From: Ischnura elegans
Taxonomy: Eukaryota; Arthropoda; Insecta; Odonata; Coenagrionidae
DNA length: 64,000 nucleotides
Reading direction: 5' to 3'
Assembly (NCBI RefSeq): GCF_921293095.1
Contig: NC_060253.1
Coordinates: forward strand, 74,995,992-75,059,991
This document shows positions 41,191-54,400 of this stretch, one piece after another. The stretch's first letter is position 1. Each line of letters starts with the position of its first letter. The position numbers and the translations under genes were made by a program. The notes under the pieces are model-generated. The model was given only the letters and a program-made list of their open reading frames with translations. It was not told the origin of the DNA and searched no databases.

Positions 41191-42920
41191 AATTACAGAA
41201 CAATATTTTGCGCGCAGAAGTAAAGACCGCCTATGGAATGGTGACGAACCACTTCGAAGAAAGATTTAGCACCCTGAGGGACAAAAATGGAGAACTAATA
41301 TTTGAAAGCGAAGACAAAATAAAGAAATGGAAAGAATATCTGGAGGATGTATACAACGGAAACATACTGAGAACGAAATCTATCGAAAACGATAGGAAAG
41401 TGAATAAAGATGACACGAGAACTCCAGTTTTAAGATCATAATTTAATGCGGCCGAAAGAAACCTGAAGATGACTAAAGCGTCTGAAATTGACGATATTCC
41501 ATGAGATATTGTTAAAAATGCAGGAGGAAAGACATGGAAAAAGCTGTACAAAGTCGTGTGATGTATTCAACGGGTGTGAAACAAAAGGACTCTGTGCCGC
41601 AGGTTGTAATCTCAATTCCCAAAAAGAAAAGAGCGGAGAACTGAATATTTTAGAACCCTAAACCTGAAAAGAAATGCGTTGAAGATACTGGCTAGGATCA
41701 TCTGTACCTATATGAATATAACGAAGAGCAGACGGCCTATCGGGTTCAGAAAAAATAAGTGCACTGGGGAATCAATATTGGCCCCTAGCCTGCTCATTGA
41801 GAAGACAATGGAAAAGACAATCCAACGTTCGTAGACGTTTTATCACGTGGATCGGAGAAGGCGTTTTATCACGTGGATCGGAACACAATGCTGGGAATCC
41901 TGAAAGAAGTTGAAGTTCATTGCAATGGCAGGAGAATCATCTACAGTTTTTAGAAAAACCAAGCATCGGTGATAGGATCAGGACCCAGCTGGGGAGAAGC
42001 AAGAATTATGAATGAAGTGAAACAAAACTGTGCTTTGTCACCCGTTTTTTTTTTTTCGTTTACATCGAGAAAGCCATTAATTCAATCAAAGAAAACGCCC
42101 CTGGAGTGAATATCAATGAAGAAAAAATGAGCAAACAACGATTTGCCGATGGCACAGCTGTCATAGCAAAGACGGATAAGGATTTGATAAAGATTCTGAT
42201 TAATATGGGTAGGGTAACGGGAAGATATCAGCTAAAAATAGTCACAAAGAAATCAAAGTTATAAGTTAGCAACAGAAGAGATAAGCCAAGACTAACACTA
42301 AAAAGTGAAACATAAGCTGGAAGAGGTGATGGAAAATGAAATCTGTTTTTAGGGAAGCAGAATAACTAGCGATGTAAGAAGCGAGAAAGAAATTATCAGC
42401 CGAATAGTCTAGGTGAAGAGAGCACTCCACCAAAAGAAAGATATAATTACTGCGGGAAAATTTAGGTTATAGATAAGGAAACAACTTATATTCCAGAACA
42501 TACATTAGGCGTATGCTTCACAAAGGAAGTGAGGCATGGATAATGACAGCATTGGAGAAATCAAGGAAATAAGAAATGTGGTGCTACAAAAGAAAGATGA
42601 GGATCAAATGGTCGACCAAGTAAGTAATGAGATAGTTAAGAAGAGTAAGAGAGAAGAGAAACGTCATGAAAACCTTGATAAGGAGACGGAACAATCTTAT
42701 AGGCCATATCTTGAAAGGTGATGGCCTGATGAAGACAATATTCGAGGGACAAGTAGATGACAAGAACGGAAAAAGAATACCTCGAATAAAATGTATGGAA
42801 CATGTACAGAAGGAAGTAAAAAAAATAAGAATAACGTAGGTGCGAAAAAATAACTGATAGGAGAATTGAGTGGAGAGCTCCGTCAAACTAAACTTAGGAT
42901 TGCTGACTAGAGATGATGAT
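41191..42920 (+). mobile_element. Decayed non-LTR retrotransposon (ORF2 3' two-thirds)
   Basis: In order: AEVKTAYGMVTNHFEERF and KIKKWKEYLEDVYN (linker before the reverse transcriptase), SEIDDIP and KILARII, GFRKNK near 41745, an RFADGTAVIAKTDKDL palm motif near 42140 (FADG where active enzymes have FADD), FLGSRITSDVRSEKEIISRI near 42350, and the tail ending RVEWRA..K near 42880. A GATGATGAT tail follows. It has many stops and frameshifts and a replaced catalytic Asp. Same family as the 9.1-10 kb fragments; RTE- or Jockey-like, clade not assigned. Confidence 0.85.
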
Positions 42921-42923
42921 GAT

Positions 42924-43198
42924 CAGTGGCGTAACTAGACATAAGCTTTGGGGGATGGGGGAGCCTGGGAGAGCGACCCCCCCTAGTTACTAGTTGTCCG
43001 GAAAATTTTTGAAAAATGAGATACCTGGAAATACATTATATATCATTTTGTCACTTAAAATATAACTTGAATCAGACGCTGTTATTTCATGTCAAAACTA
43101 GACAATATTTTATTTTTTAGATATATTTTTTATATTTCTTTGAGTCTTTGGGGGGTGGGGATCTATCCCATAGATATCTCTCCATAGATACGCCACTG
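42924..43198. mobile_element. hAT-like MITE in the LINE tail
   Basis: Starts CAGTGGCGTAACTAG and ends TACGCCACTG, with a perfect 8-bp duplication ATGATGAT (42916-42923 and 43199-43206). The target is the GATGAT tail of the LINE, so part of the apparent duplication may be the pre-existing repeat. Family as at 29069-29371. Confidence 0.85.
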
Positions 43199-43206
43199 AT
43201 GATGAT

Positions 43207-46093
43207 GGATACATTTATCAAACCGCTAAGACTATGACCGAAAGCAAACGTAGGGCGATTTTATGCAAAGGGGAGAATTCCAATCGGCAGCGTCAGAAAT
43301 ACAAAGTACAACGTTTAAATTGTAGAGTTCTGATATTGATTCTATTATTGTTACTAATTATACTACTCTGGATATTATAACGAAAGGGTAAAACGCGGTA
43401 AATCTGTCAATTTCAAACAATCATATTGAGTCCTTTGTTCCCCGACGAGGCCTTCTTGGATGGCTTCAGTAACTATTGTCGTGACTTTAGAGTACCTACT
43501 CATTTCCTCTCAATATAATACTTTTCCGCAAACCTGCGTTGAAATATGGCTTCAACCGTGGGGCGTTCAAGCCATAAGGCTTCCTGTAGCTTACTGAGGT
43601 CTCAACACTCCAATACCATTCTTCACACCTCTTAAGCCTTCATTTTATTCTATGGATGTGAAATTAACGTTTCATTGTTAATTATTTCAATTAATTTTTA
43701 ATAATTATTTTATTTAATTAATTTTGACGCGGAAGAGTTGAAACTGGTCGAGATTGTACCAGATGAAGCGGAGTAGAATAGACAAAATCATCATTACAAT
43801 TACTTAACCATGAGTAAGATCCACAAAGTTAGCTCGAAAATAATTGAAGATAACGATTCCTCATCTCATATTATTAGAAATCCTTGGATTTCGATCGAGA
43901 TGCTATAAACGGCAATTGAAAAGTAAAATTTTGAAAGCCGCTCGTTTTGGCTAAATATAAAGATTGGTAACAAAGGTCCATACTTTATGTAGCTGTATTG
44001 CTTGTAACTTAAATATTAACATTTATTTAAACGCCTGAAACCACTAATTGCCAAGAAACTCTCAGTAGACAGCCATAACAGCTGGGAACTTGAGACCAAA
44101 TAAAAGCAGCGAAAAATCAGCGTAGCGTATTAACATATAATTATAGTTAGTGTTTTACTGAGGCCATCACGAACAAACTAGAAAAGTGAGGCAATAATTA
44201 ACAACATGAATCAGGAGATGAGATAATGCAGTTTTCCTCTCATGTGTGAATCATCTTGTGTGTAATGCAGCAGATTATCGTGAATTTCATGTAACTTAAT
44301 CAAATAACAATCACCCTTCATCAAGTAACTTAATCAACCTAAAAAAAGATTACAGTACAGTATAAAATCTTAAAACGATCCAGAACAAGAAATTGGAAAT
44401 ATTTTTTCAATAAAATAAAATTTAGGTATTAAACGTCCCTTTGATACTATCGTGCGTAGGCACTGATCAATACTCGTGCAGTTTACATTCATAATCAGCA
44501 AACGGCATTTGCGTAAAATTCACCAAAAAATAGTTCTTACTCAGTTCTTTGATCCAGGGCAACCTTCAAAATATAAGCTTTGTTGCATATTATTTTATCA
44601 GTAAATGTCTAAGGAAATGGTGCGTTGTTGAACAAGTCTGGAGTATAGCAAGGAAAACATTTATCCGTGGCATACTCCTAGCACCACGCGTATTTTTAGT
44701 TATTCAGGCCCTCAAACTTTCCCCTCATTTATTCATCCGCAATTCTCAGACTCAGATTGCCCTAAAATGATATATTACATCAGGGGTCCATTCTCACAAA
44801 TACTTGATGGGAGTAGTCCTAGATCATAGTTTAAGGGGGATCGATTCTTTTTCTATTTCTCTGGAAATCCTCTTCACTATGTAGGCTTTAAGACATGATC
44901 AATCTCTTTTTACGTTTTATTTCAAGCATAATAGATCTTCCGTGGACAACAAGTTTTTCCCTCCCTAGGACGCTTCCTCTCCAATATTTCTTACTCCCAA
45001 ACTAGGAAGAAAGTTTTCATCGATTTTTCGATCTTTTCTGCGGCTCTTTCCACACATTCTCGATGAGCAAAAACATCATCTAAAAAAATCATCCCAAAAT
45101 CTACATGAAGGTACTATGACCTTCAGTCTTTAACACAGCAAATATAATATGTTGCAAAAAGAAAAACCTCCACATAAATTGTACATTTTACCGTCCATAG
45201 GCTTTGAAACTGTATTAAACTCCCCGAATTAACAGTGAATCAATACATTTATTAATTTTTGTCAATATGAAGATTAATATTGGAGTGATTTTTTTTATTC
45301 AAATCGAAGTTTTATGGATTTTTGATAAATATGAACGATCATTCTTGTACCATTCTTTTCGTATAAGTAAAATTTAGTTGGTTTTGTCCTTTTTTCATAA
45401 GCATACATTTTGTGGATTAACCCAGTTTGTACCAATTAATTCCTCTGCCCCGTCATATGGTCGGCTTGTATAAATTATGTCATAATTATGATACTATAAT
45501 TAATAGTATCATAAGTTACATGGAGGCCTGAAGCCATCGTATACCCCGATTTGTACCCTATGACCCTTTGAATTAGCCTCTCTCCAGTTCGCATGTTATA
45601 TTAAAACCTCTCTCCTACACAAAGCCATGTATAATGCATACACACATTTAAGGTCCACATCCTCTCTGTCCTCGCTTGCCGCACCCAAACTGTCGCACCC
45701 CACATCCAATGCCGCGCCCCCTCAAATTAAAGAAGAGAGTCCTCCAACTGAGAGGACGGAGGGAGGAGTATCCTCTCGAAATTAATCATTCGCACACGCT
45801 CAGGCCTTCATCCTCACCAACTCGATTTCGGCGGATGACAGCGATCTCCAGCAATCAAGCATTAAAAGGACCTTTTTGAAAATTTCAACATTGATAATGC
45901 TTCGCATCAGTAGGGTAAGGGACTCCGCAGAAGAGTAGGGTGGTCCGTAGGACAGAGTTGGAGTAGAACGGATACAAAAAGAGCGGGCACATTCGCAATT
46001 TTTTGTTACCAATTGTCATAGAGTTTGAAGAAGAAGGAGTGTAATGAAGGTATGATTCTCGGGTTTTCAACCGGGTACGGTTTTGGGCAATTG
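43207..46093. other. No gene recognised
   Basis: Nearly 2.9 kb of AT-rich DNA. The only structure noted is the hairpin ATGATACTAT, AATTA, ATAGTATCAT at 45487-45511. A 73-codon frame at 44549-44770 has no known motif. Confidence 0.45.
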
Positions 46094-46133
46094 ATGTCAA
46101 CGTTTCGAAGGGTGAGTTTGCCATCGCCTTCAG
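46094..46133 (-). other. Ribozyme-like motif, copy D
   Basis: On the minus strand: CTCCTGAAGGCGATGG, an eight-base loop, CCCTTCGAAACGTTGACAT. Further downstream on that strand lies ACCCGGTTGAAAACCCGAGAA (46045-46075), close to the ACCCGG.GGGAATCCCGAGAA that follows copy B, so B and D come from the same repeat family. Confidence 0.45.
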
Positions 46134-47580
46134 GAGTAGAATATTGTGCCAAATTCTTGTCGGTATTTTGTTTATTAATTTGTCTATTTATTTGGTTTAT
46201 TTATCTAGATAAAACCGCAGCCGATGGGAAACCCGATAATTATTCCATCAAACTGTACGCCGAGAAAAACTGAAATTCTAAAAATCATTTTATTTCATTT
46301 CTTGAGCTATTCACGACGAAAAATCGACGCATATTGCGACGAATAACTGAAATAAGACTAAAAAATTAGAGATAATTTATTTATTCTGTATTGAACACAC
46401 TGCTACATTTTTTAATTCAAAATTTTAGTTTTCCTAGAGTAATAAAAGTTTCCACGCAGTATAGTCCTCATACACGCAGAAGTGCAGGAATATTCTTGAA
46501 TTGAAGGACTTTCAATAAAAATGTGGAAATTATTTTAAATGTGCGATAGAGACTCGTTCATTGGAAGCTCGTGCGAACATAAACGTTCTGTTGCATTGAA
46601 TAGATTATCCAGTAAGGAAGCTTGTTAGCATCTGGTGAGCGATACAAAATCTGGACTTGCCTATGCTATCCGTATTCTGGTCCAATAACTTAATTTTTCC
46701 TTAGGGAGATGTGTTTTCAAGTTGGTCCATTCTTCTCGGCGAAGTTTAAGGGATAGAGGTCCGGAGACGGGTCTGGAGCTCTTGTCCTTTGAGAGATTTA
46801 GATCTCCGAAATGAACAAAAGAGGGAAAAAGGGAAACGGATGTTTCCAAGCCTGGAAGAAGACAGCACTTGAGTTAGCGAATGGGGAAGGGTAGAAGAAC
46901 CAAGGCCATGGAAAGGGATTTGAGAAAGGACAAAGAGCATGTCCGGGAATGTATGCAGAGTGGATGCACAGAGTTGGTCGCTTTTTATGTATATAAATAA
47001 TTAGAAGGGTTTTGCGCTCAAAAATTTCTTTTACACCCTTCGTGTTATTCTATTTTCTCACTACGAAAAACAAGCAAATAATAGTTATTCTTCCATACAC
47101 ATATACATACAGATCCTTATTTCTGTTAAAGGGAGTAAGGTGACATGTAGCGCAATAATCCTGGAACTAAACTTACTTCAAAATCCTTAAATGCGGAAAT
47201 GATGAAAACAAAAAAATGCTCGTTTCCAAAAGGAATTCTTTGCGTAAAAATAAATTCAAAACTGTATCGGCTTTAAAATTAATTATAGAATGTACAACAC
47301 ATACGAAGTTAAGCATAATGTACATGATATACAGATACTATAATATCGATAATATAAAATTAAGGAATACCCTATTATTATCAGGTAGCATGAGGAATAG
47401 TGGTTGCTAAGTGGACAAAGAGCTCGGCAGCTGGCCCGAGGTCGAAGGGTTATAGTGAAACCTCAGACCACCTCTAACAGAAATCTTCGAAATGCGGGGC
47501 GAACGTCTCCATTTCATACCTTGGGTGTCAGAGATGACCTCTACTCTCAATTACCCATACGATTCTTGACGCAGAGAGGA
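46134..47580. other. No gene recognised
   Basis: Short frames only (for example 46661-46940, 47216-47410), with no domains and no RNA gene. Confidence 0.4.
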
Positions 47581-47584
47581 TGTG

Positions 47585-47770
47585 TACTCACTTCGCTGTT
47601 GCCTTAATGTTAATACCATCCGCAGCATAAACAAGGCTATAGTTGGACGAACTCTGCAAAACATGTTTCATTGCCGTGCATTTGCTCAGGTTAAGTTCGA
47701 GTCCCCACTCTTGAGCATAGAAGAGGTCGCCGTAGACTACGGCAAATACGTTTGTAGTTCACACTACCAG
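47585..47770 (-). mobile_element. LINE reverse-transcriptase scrap
   Basis: A minus-strand frame near 47590-47760 reads AQEWGLELNLSKCTAMK, matching the W....GL.LN..KC..M block that follows the catalytic loop of non-LTR reverse transcriptases. The preceding YGDLFY stands where FADD is normal. Isolated and decayed. Confidence 0.5.
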
Positions 47771-48419
47771 GGCAAGGGGAGGGGCAAACTCCTTCCCCTG
47801 GACCATTTTTCACCCCGAGGATTTTGGTGTGGAGTGTCTGGAGGCTTCACCCGCAATGTGAACCTGCGAGCATCAAGCGTCAAGTGCTTTACCTAACCAC
47901 ACGGTCTTGTTTACTCAACGCCGGCTCTCCGCCCCAAATATAAATACTAGAGGTGTCAAATTTTTGTGAATCGTTCGCGTAAAGCCATCAGTTTATTTCA
48001 GCAACCTTTACCATCTTTATTGCAATGGGATCTACAAAAACTTTTGCGGAATTTGTAAGAAAAATTAACTGTTTCCTGTAAAAAATTATGGGAACACATT
48101 GTTGAGATAAACTGTGAGATATCGCAGATCAGAAAAATTCGATTCCTCTTCTATGGTTCATATAAATATTACATTCAACATACTCATACCAATTAATATA
48201 AGAAGAGAGGAGGAAAATTGCAATGCTATTATTCATGAAACGACCATAGGGTAGTAGTGATTAATGACTGAATCTTTTTTCTGCGAATTTTTAAGTTATA
48301 CTTTCTTTCATCATTTCAGTTCAAATTATCACTTGTTATCTTTAATTTATTAAACTATTCTACCGATAAAGGTAGGCTTTAATAGAATACTTAATAAATA
48401 TTCTGCCAGTATCACCTCA

Positions 48420-48870
48420 CCTTATGCACTCCCCTCTTCAATTCTTGGTTAGACCTTTCATCGAATCCAAAAATCATATTCTTTTCCTACCTCTCTCTCT
48501 CTCGTTTACCCAACATTCTGCCCGCGAACACCGTTTTCAATATGCCCTCCCCGCTACGTACTTGCTCCATCCATAACTCCTGTCTCTTCCATATCTCACC
48601 TGGAAGCTACCATTCCTCACCCACCACGTCCAGCACTTCGTCGTTCCACCTCCTCCCCGTTAACTTCAACTTCTCCATTCTTCCCCGCATCTAAATCGCG
48701 AGCGACTCTAGTCCTCTCTTATCCTCCTTCCCAATAGTCCACGTTTCCGCATCGTAAAGCGCTACACTCCATATCACACTTTCCACTAGTCTTTTCTTTA
48801 AATTTTTATATATTGATCCTCTCTTAAGCTCCTTTCTGTTCATGAACGCCTCTGCTAACGCAATTCTCAT
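48420..48870 (-). mobile_element. LINE C-terminal scrap
   Basis: Minus-strand reading contains KRLVESVIWSVALYDAETWT followed by KEDKRGLESL, then GRMEKLKLTGR. This is the L..SV..Y..E.W......R.LE.....RR.L pattern of LINE reverse-transcriptase thumb regions. At least one stop interrupts it. Confidence 0.65.
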
Positions 48871-51185
48871 CCTGATTCCCTTACTGTTATATCCGTGTGG
48901 GTAGAAAATAAGTGAGGTAAAAACCTATAGTAAATGATTTTGCCCTGATATTCCTGAAAAGGTCATGTAATTACAATATTTAAGTGTAGCGGACAGCTTA
49001 CTAGGAAGAGGTAAGTGCAGAAAGGACTCGCGAATACCCGCTGCGTAATTTCGTTGAGTAAAAAGTGTTTGGTCATTGTAATGGGGGTACGAAGAATAAT
49101 CACACGAGGGAGGAGGCAATTTTGCCAGTGACTCACTTGAAAATTGACGGGCCATTATGAGCTGAGTGACCAGAGGGTCAAGTGAAGGGAGAAGCGAGTA
49201 TTGGGAGAAAGAGAGAGCATTGTAGGACAAAGGAGAAGTAGAAAACTGGAATAGAGCTGACGACGATTGGATCGACCTTTAAGTCGGACTCTAAGGAGCA
49301 ATTTTTTAAGGATTTCCTGCGAAATTATTTTAAAAAATTTAAAATGTGGAGAAATTGAATCAAAATTTCCCATGTAATAGTAGTAATGCCAATTAAGCCA
49401 GCAATAAACATACATGCATTATTAGAATTCTAACCTTTAAGTAAGTAATTTTAAGATAGATAATTCCTTTGATTCCTTAGTGATCACACTGAAAGACTAA
49501 ACTTAAAATGCAAACGAAGAAACTTCCAATGGGGAAGAATATGAAAATGAGGCGTTTCATGCAAATACGTAAGAAAAGTGTAATACTTACCCGTTACCAG
49601 ATCAAAAATATGTTTATATGCTTAAACTCCTTTCGAAGTTAAAAGAAAAAATTGATTTTTTTATACTTAAACACGTGCCAATCTTCAATGCATCCATGCT
49701 TTCCATAACAATAAAATACACTTAAGTAACAAAGTGACAATTATACATATGCATTTGTTTTGATATTTATCCAGTGAGCGATGTGCTCTAGAGTTAAGAT
49801 TCTATCCATGATATCTATTTTATACAGCAAAACTGATTGCTAAAAGGCTATTCATATCAATGTTAAACCAACATATTTTCACGGATTAAGCGGCTTTACA
49901 TGTGGTATATTCCTCAAGTGCAGCGAAGGATAAGGACGAAGAGTAAGTTTTACCCACGTCAACTGTGATATTAATCGGTGGTGAAACAACTATTCTCGTA
50001 ACTTCCAAGTTCTTAACAGTCGCAACGATTGGACGTTTGCAAACTAATGATTCGTTAAATGACTTACAGCAGCTGTTTTTCAGTGTCTAACTGTCACCAA
50101 CGGCATTCGGTGATTTTCGATGCTAGCGGGTTCGGAAGCTCTTGAGAGCCATCTTTCATTCTCTGAAAAAACTCAATCTCTCGAAGGAAAGTCACAATCC
50201 ATCAGCTATCGTCCCCATACAGTTCCTAAATGTCAAATTTCTCAGTATCACCTCCAGTATTTAACAAGTTTGGAAACTCAGCATAGCAATATGAATCTAC
50301 GAAGCAAGTGACCCTGTAATTGGGAATACGTTACCCTTATTTATGTCTTAATTTCAAAGGATCTTTTGTGGAGATATGTTTTGTTTTTATTTGCAAAAAT
50401 TAAAACATGCCGACATGTTTATTTGGGCTTCATGTTGATTGTAAGTGTATTTGCAGTAATTAATCTTCAACATTGAAGAAAAAGAAAAATTATTTGATAA
50501 ACAGTTGAATATTAATGAAACACACTTCCGAATTTTGAGGATGAAAATGATTTGAAACTGGAATTGATTATTAAATTTGTATCATTACTTATCAATTAAA
50601 ATGCCAGGGACATCTAAGATGTGGATTTATTGGCGAATTAAGTCGAACAAAAAATAAATTTCTATATAAATCCACTTACCTGAATTAAAATGTTACTTAC
50701 CATCGGATATAAATTTATTTTTCTAAATACAAAGACATGCACCGCCTTTTTTCAGCATGCCAACGGGAAAAGAATCGACCCACAATCTACTTTTGAAGTC
50801 TATAATATGCATATTGGTTTCCTTATCTCTAATAAGCAACGTTTCTAACCCTTTTATTAGCCATGAATTCTTCTTTTTTATCAACTGAAATGGAAATTGC
50901 AGAAAAGATTGGAAGATGATTGGTATTTCTGTAAAGGGAGGAAGATAAATATCGGTAGGGTGCCTTATTATTTTGGCAAAATAAGATGAAACTACAAGCT
51001 GTTGAAATTTGAATTATTTAAAATCGAATTATTGCTGTTGCAACTGGGTCAGTCTAAACAGTCAATTTTTTAAAATTGAAATGAGTAGGCAGTAAAATAT
51101 CTTAGTGAATCTTTTCTCATTTAAGAAAACTTATCTCAGTGTTCGAGTCTTATTTGATAAATTTACCGGCTCCCTTAGATTGAAG
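48871..51185. other. No gene recognised
   Basis: 2.3 kb of AT-rich DNA. Minus-strand frames at 48925-49415 overlap and lack known motifs. Confidence 0.4.
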
Positions 51186-51187
51186 AT

Positions 51188-51300
51188 AGGTAAAAGATGA
51201 TGAAGCCTTCACTGTAGAAAGACTCTATGAATGCAGATATAGTCATAAAAATGTAATTCGATTTTCGTCAAAAGGATAATACGAAGTTACGTGATTAAAA
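51188..51300 (+). repeat. Dispersed repeat, copy 1
   Basis: GATGATGAAGCCTTCACT, CTATGAATGC, ATAGTCATAA and TCGTC.AAAGGATAATACGA recur at 52983-53075 (direct) and 53400-53475 (inverted). Confidence 0.6.
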
Positions 51301-51670
51301 ATGTTATTTAAAGGCTTACATTTAAGGCCCATAAAGGTCTACGCTCAACATACTTTGGTCTCAAAGTTGATCTTAAATCTAATTTCAAGGTTAAAAATAA
51401 GAATTGGTCTTAATTTCATATTGATGCGTACTCAGATAAAAATAAAAGAATTCGTAAAATATTTTTATTGCAAAAAGTATATCCGATAGAGTTATGTAAA
51501 AAAGTCTTCAGATATTGGCTATTCAGTTTGTAATTGATCGACTGTTCTAAGGAATACCAAATAAAATTTCAGCGGCAGAGAATGAATTCACAGACAGACT
51601 GTTTCTCATCTATTTCTTATGAATTTGGAGTAATAAATGAATTTGTGGGATTTCTGTGATTAGATTATAA

Positions 51671-52092
51671 TTTGAAATCCCTATTTCATCGCCTAAAAAT
51701 AAATTTCCCCCCTAAGTTGCGGCAATTTTTTTTCTGTCGATCTGCTTCCGGCATCAGCCTTCTTCTTTTCATCTTATATAAGAGATCTTCTTACTCTTTA
51801 TTTATTTTGGCAGGTCTCTTAAGAGGAGAAAAACGCTTCTATATGACAACCAAGCAATAAAGTTAAAGCCTATTTTAAATCATAGGTTTCGTTTTTCACA
51901 TCCAGATGTTCAAATATCGTGCGTGCTTGATTTGTCTCATCAGTATAATTGTATTAAATAATGCTCGCAATCCTCAATGATTTTAGCTCAAATTTTTGGA
52001 GTAAAAATTCAGCAGTTGCTGTTTAGAGCAATAGCCATGTCGCAACTTAGGGGGAAAATTTATTTTTAGGCGATGAAATAGGGATTTCAAAT
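51671..52092. mobile_element. MITE with about 45-bp inverted ends
   Basis: TTGAAATCCCTATTTCATCG, CCTAAAAATAAATTT and CCCCCTAAGTTGCG at the left are repeated in reverse order and complement at the right (52038-52092). No transposase in 420 bp. The target duplication is unclear because the flanks continue the palindrome (ATTTGAAAT). Confidence 0.8.
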
Positions 52093-52982
52093 TTCATGAC
52101 CGCGATGACAAGATATGGTGTAAATATCAAAGAAATTCCGCACTTATTAACTAAAATATAAGCTAAAAGTTATTTAAAAAACAAATATTTATCCTTCACT
52201 TAAATGAATGAGGATAAATTTTAATTTTATAAAGTTTAAAGCCTTTCTAATACGAAATGTGACAGAGAAATTGCACAATATACTACGTAATGGGTAAACC
52301 ATAGATCTTCTAAAACCACCCCACACCTCTCCCTCTATTGATCCTTACCTGTTCAGAGCAAAGACGAATTATTTTGTATTTAACCCTGTATTCTTGAGTT
52401 TTTTAAAGCATTTTTCTTGTAATTTCAGTTGCGATAGCTTATTTATATTTATCTCTCGCATGTAGTGGTTTTCTCAAAAAAATCTTTTTTCCTTTCCTTA
52501 TCTTCTAGAAAAGTTTTTTCGGAGTGGGCCATTTGCGTACTTTCTTATTGGACATTTTTTGTGGAGCACGATAATGTAAGAATCCTTTAATAGCAACAAA
52601 ACTTTGTGAATTTTAATATTATGAAATGCTTTGTGCTGTATTATTTAATAAGCCTTTAAAAATAAATTGTAGCTGAATTTTTGTATGAAGATATCCAGTG
52701 AGGTCATGATTTACGAGATGGAAAAGGTCTATTTGTGTTGGGGAAAGTCAGAGGGGATAGGTTGGCTTGCAATTATTAGAGGAGAGGCTTTTATTATGTA
52801 GATAAGAGCTTAGTAGGATGAGATCTATTTCCTTTTCTCCTGAATGGTCGACAGGTAAAATTAATTCCATCAAAGTTTTTTCTTCCAATGATCAGGATTT
52901 TCGATTTGTTTTCCCTCGTAAATTGTAAGGTGATTTAAATTTGATAAATTCACTTGATCGCTTCGATTGAATATAAACTAGT
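52093..52982. other. No gene; short repeat shared with 55.5 kb
   Basis: 52685-52755 (CCAGTGAGGTCATGATTTACG, GAGATGG.AAAGGTCTAT, GGGGAAAGTCA) recurs at 55515-55572. Nothing else supportable. Confidence 0.5.
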
Positions 52983-53475
52983 GATGATGAAGCCTTCACT
53001 TAATGATGATTCTACGTAGATGTAGTCATAATAATATACTTGAATTCTCGTCTAAAGGATAATACGAGGTTTGAAGTGTTTATAATTTTAATAATAAAAG
53101 ATGAAACAAAGTAATAACTTCTCCATCTTCAATTCTGTTCTCACAATCAGTCTCAAAATTTTCAACCCCTTTTCTTTCCTTGCTTGACATTACCCGCCTC
53201 TCCAACAAGACCATGATATAGCACAAGAGAACTTATGGTCATGATATAGCACAAGAGAACTTTTAATCATGGTCACGCTTGAGAAGCGGGTAATATGTTG
53301 TGAGAAGAACTTTTTAGAGAAATTTAAAGACTAAGAACAGAGTTGAAAATGAAGAAGTTACTGCTTTGTTTTACCTTTCATGAATTAATTTAATCATTAC
53401 TTCCAACCTTTTATTATCCTTTCGACGATGACTCAAGCGTATTAATATCACTACACCAGCATTCATAGAGTCAGG
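52983..53475. mobile_element. Inverted-repeat element of about 490 bp
   Basis: Outer arms: GATGATGAAGCCTTCACTT to GGATAATACGAGG (52985-53075) against its diverged reverse complement at 53400-53475. Inner arms: ACAAAGTAATAACTTCTTCATC-like at 53105-53145 against GATGAAGAAGTTACT..TTTGT at 53345-53370. The centre has two direct copies of CATGATATAGCACAAGAGAA. Non-coding. Confidence 0.6.
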
Positions 53476-54104
53476 AAATTATATAAGGATATAATAATAA
53501 AGAAAATTTATAAAGAAAAAAAGCATAAGTTTTCTTGCGCTATATCATGGTACTCCTTGAGAGAATATGGAAAATTTTATGTCATATCTTGGTCGATCAA
53601 TTTCATACAAGGTTTTTGGTTCGTGAGATAATTTGTATTGAAACGTACGTCTTTAAGCCTATGATAAGAGGCGGCTGGTATGAGGAGAGTGAATAGGACG
53701 GGGTGAACGGAGGGGTTGATGGAGTGGGGTGGTGAAGAGGAGGGTGGACGACTATTTCTGGAGGGATGGTGCTGGAGGGACGCCAACAAGGACAACGCCT
53801 TCTCTGTCCTTCCCCTCCCTAACTCTCTTCAACTACCCCGCTTTCACCAAGTCCATCCTATATCGCCATCCAACGCTCGTTTGATGTTTCGATAAATCGA
53901 AAGCATCATTGACGATTCGATAAATAGAGGCCATCAAAGGGAATCGGATTGGTGTGGTGCAAGGGGACTGAACAGTTGAGGCCCAATTCCATGCCAAAGA
54001 CGGCTGATTTCTATTGCCACTTCGGCCGCATGTTAATCGGTTTTCAAAGATGTCCGCGGTGTGTTGACAACAAATTTAGAGGGCGATTTGGGGATCCTCT
54101 TTTG
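53476..54104. other. No gene recognised
   Basis: A minus-strand 72-codon frame (53577-53795) lies in GC-richer DNA without known motifs. Nothing else supportable. Confidence 0.4.
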
Positions 54105-54400
54105 TAATAATCATGGTGTGGTTGCTAGAGTGTTGGCTTCCCACTCCTTGGGCTCCGGTTCAAATCCCGGCGGTGGCAGAAAATTTTCATACACTGTCCG
54201 ATCCTTGCTTGAATGTTGTGTGGAGGATATTTCAAGCGCCTCACTTTGTCCGTCGGAGGGACGTTAAGGCGCGATCCCCTTGGCGCCCTCCATGCAGACG
54301 CCGGGTTTCTCTCCACCCTTCCTTCCATACCCTTCCCTTATGGCGCAAATGACCTCAGCTGTCGGTCGCCTCCTCCAAATACCATACCGTAGCGAAACCA
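54105..54400 (+). mobile_element. tRNA-derived SINE
   Basis: A-box-like GGTGTGGTTGCTAGAGTG, then B box GGTTCAAATCC (54157-54167) inside a CCGG..CCGG paired T arm, followed by a roughly 200-bp body with GGACGTTAAGGCGCGATCCC and CTTGGCGCCCTCCATG. The tail region near 54395 is AT-rich. A 68-codon frame across it is by chance. Confidence 0.75.
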
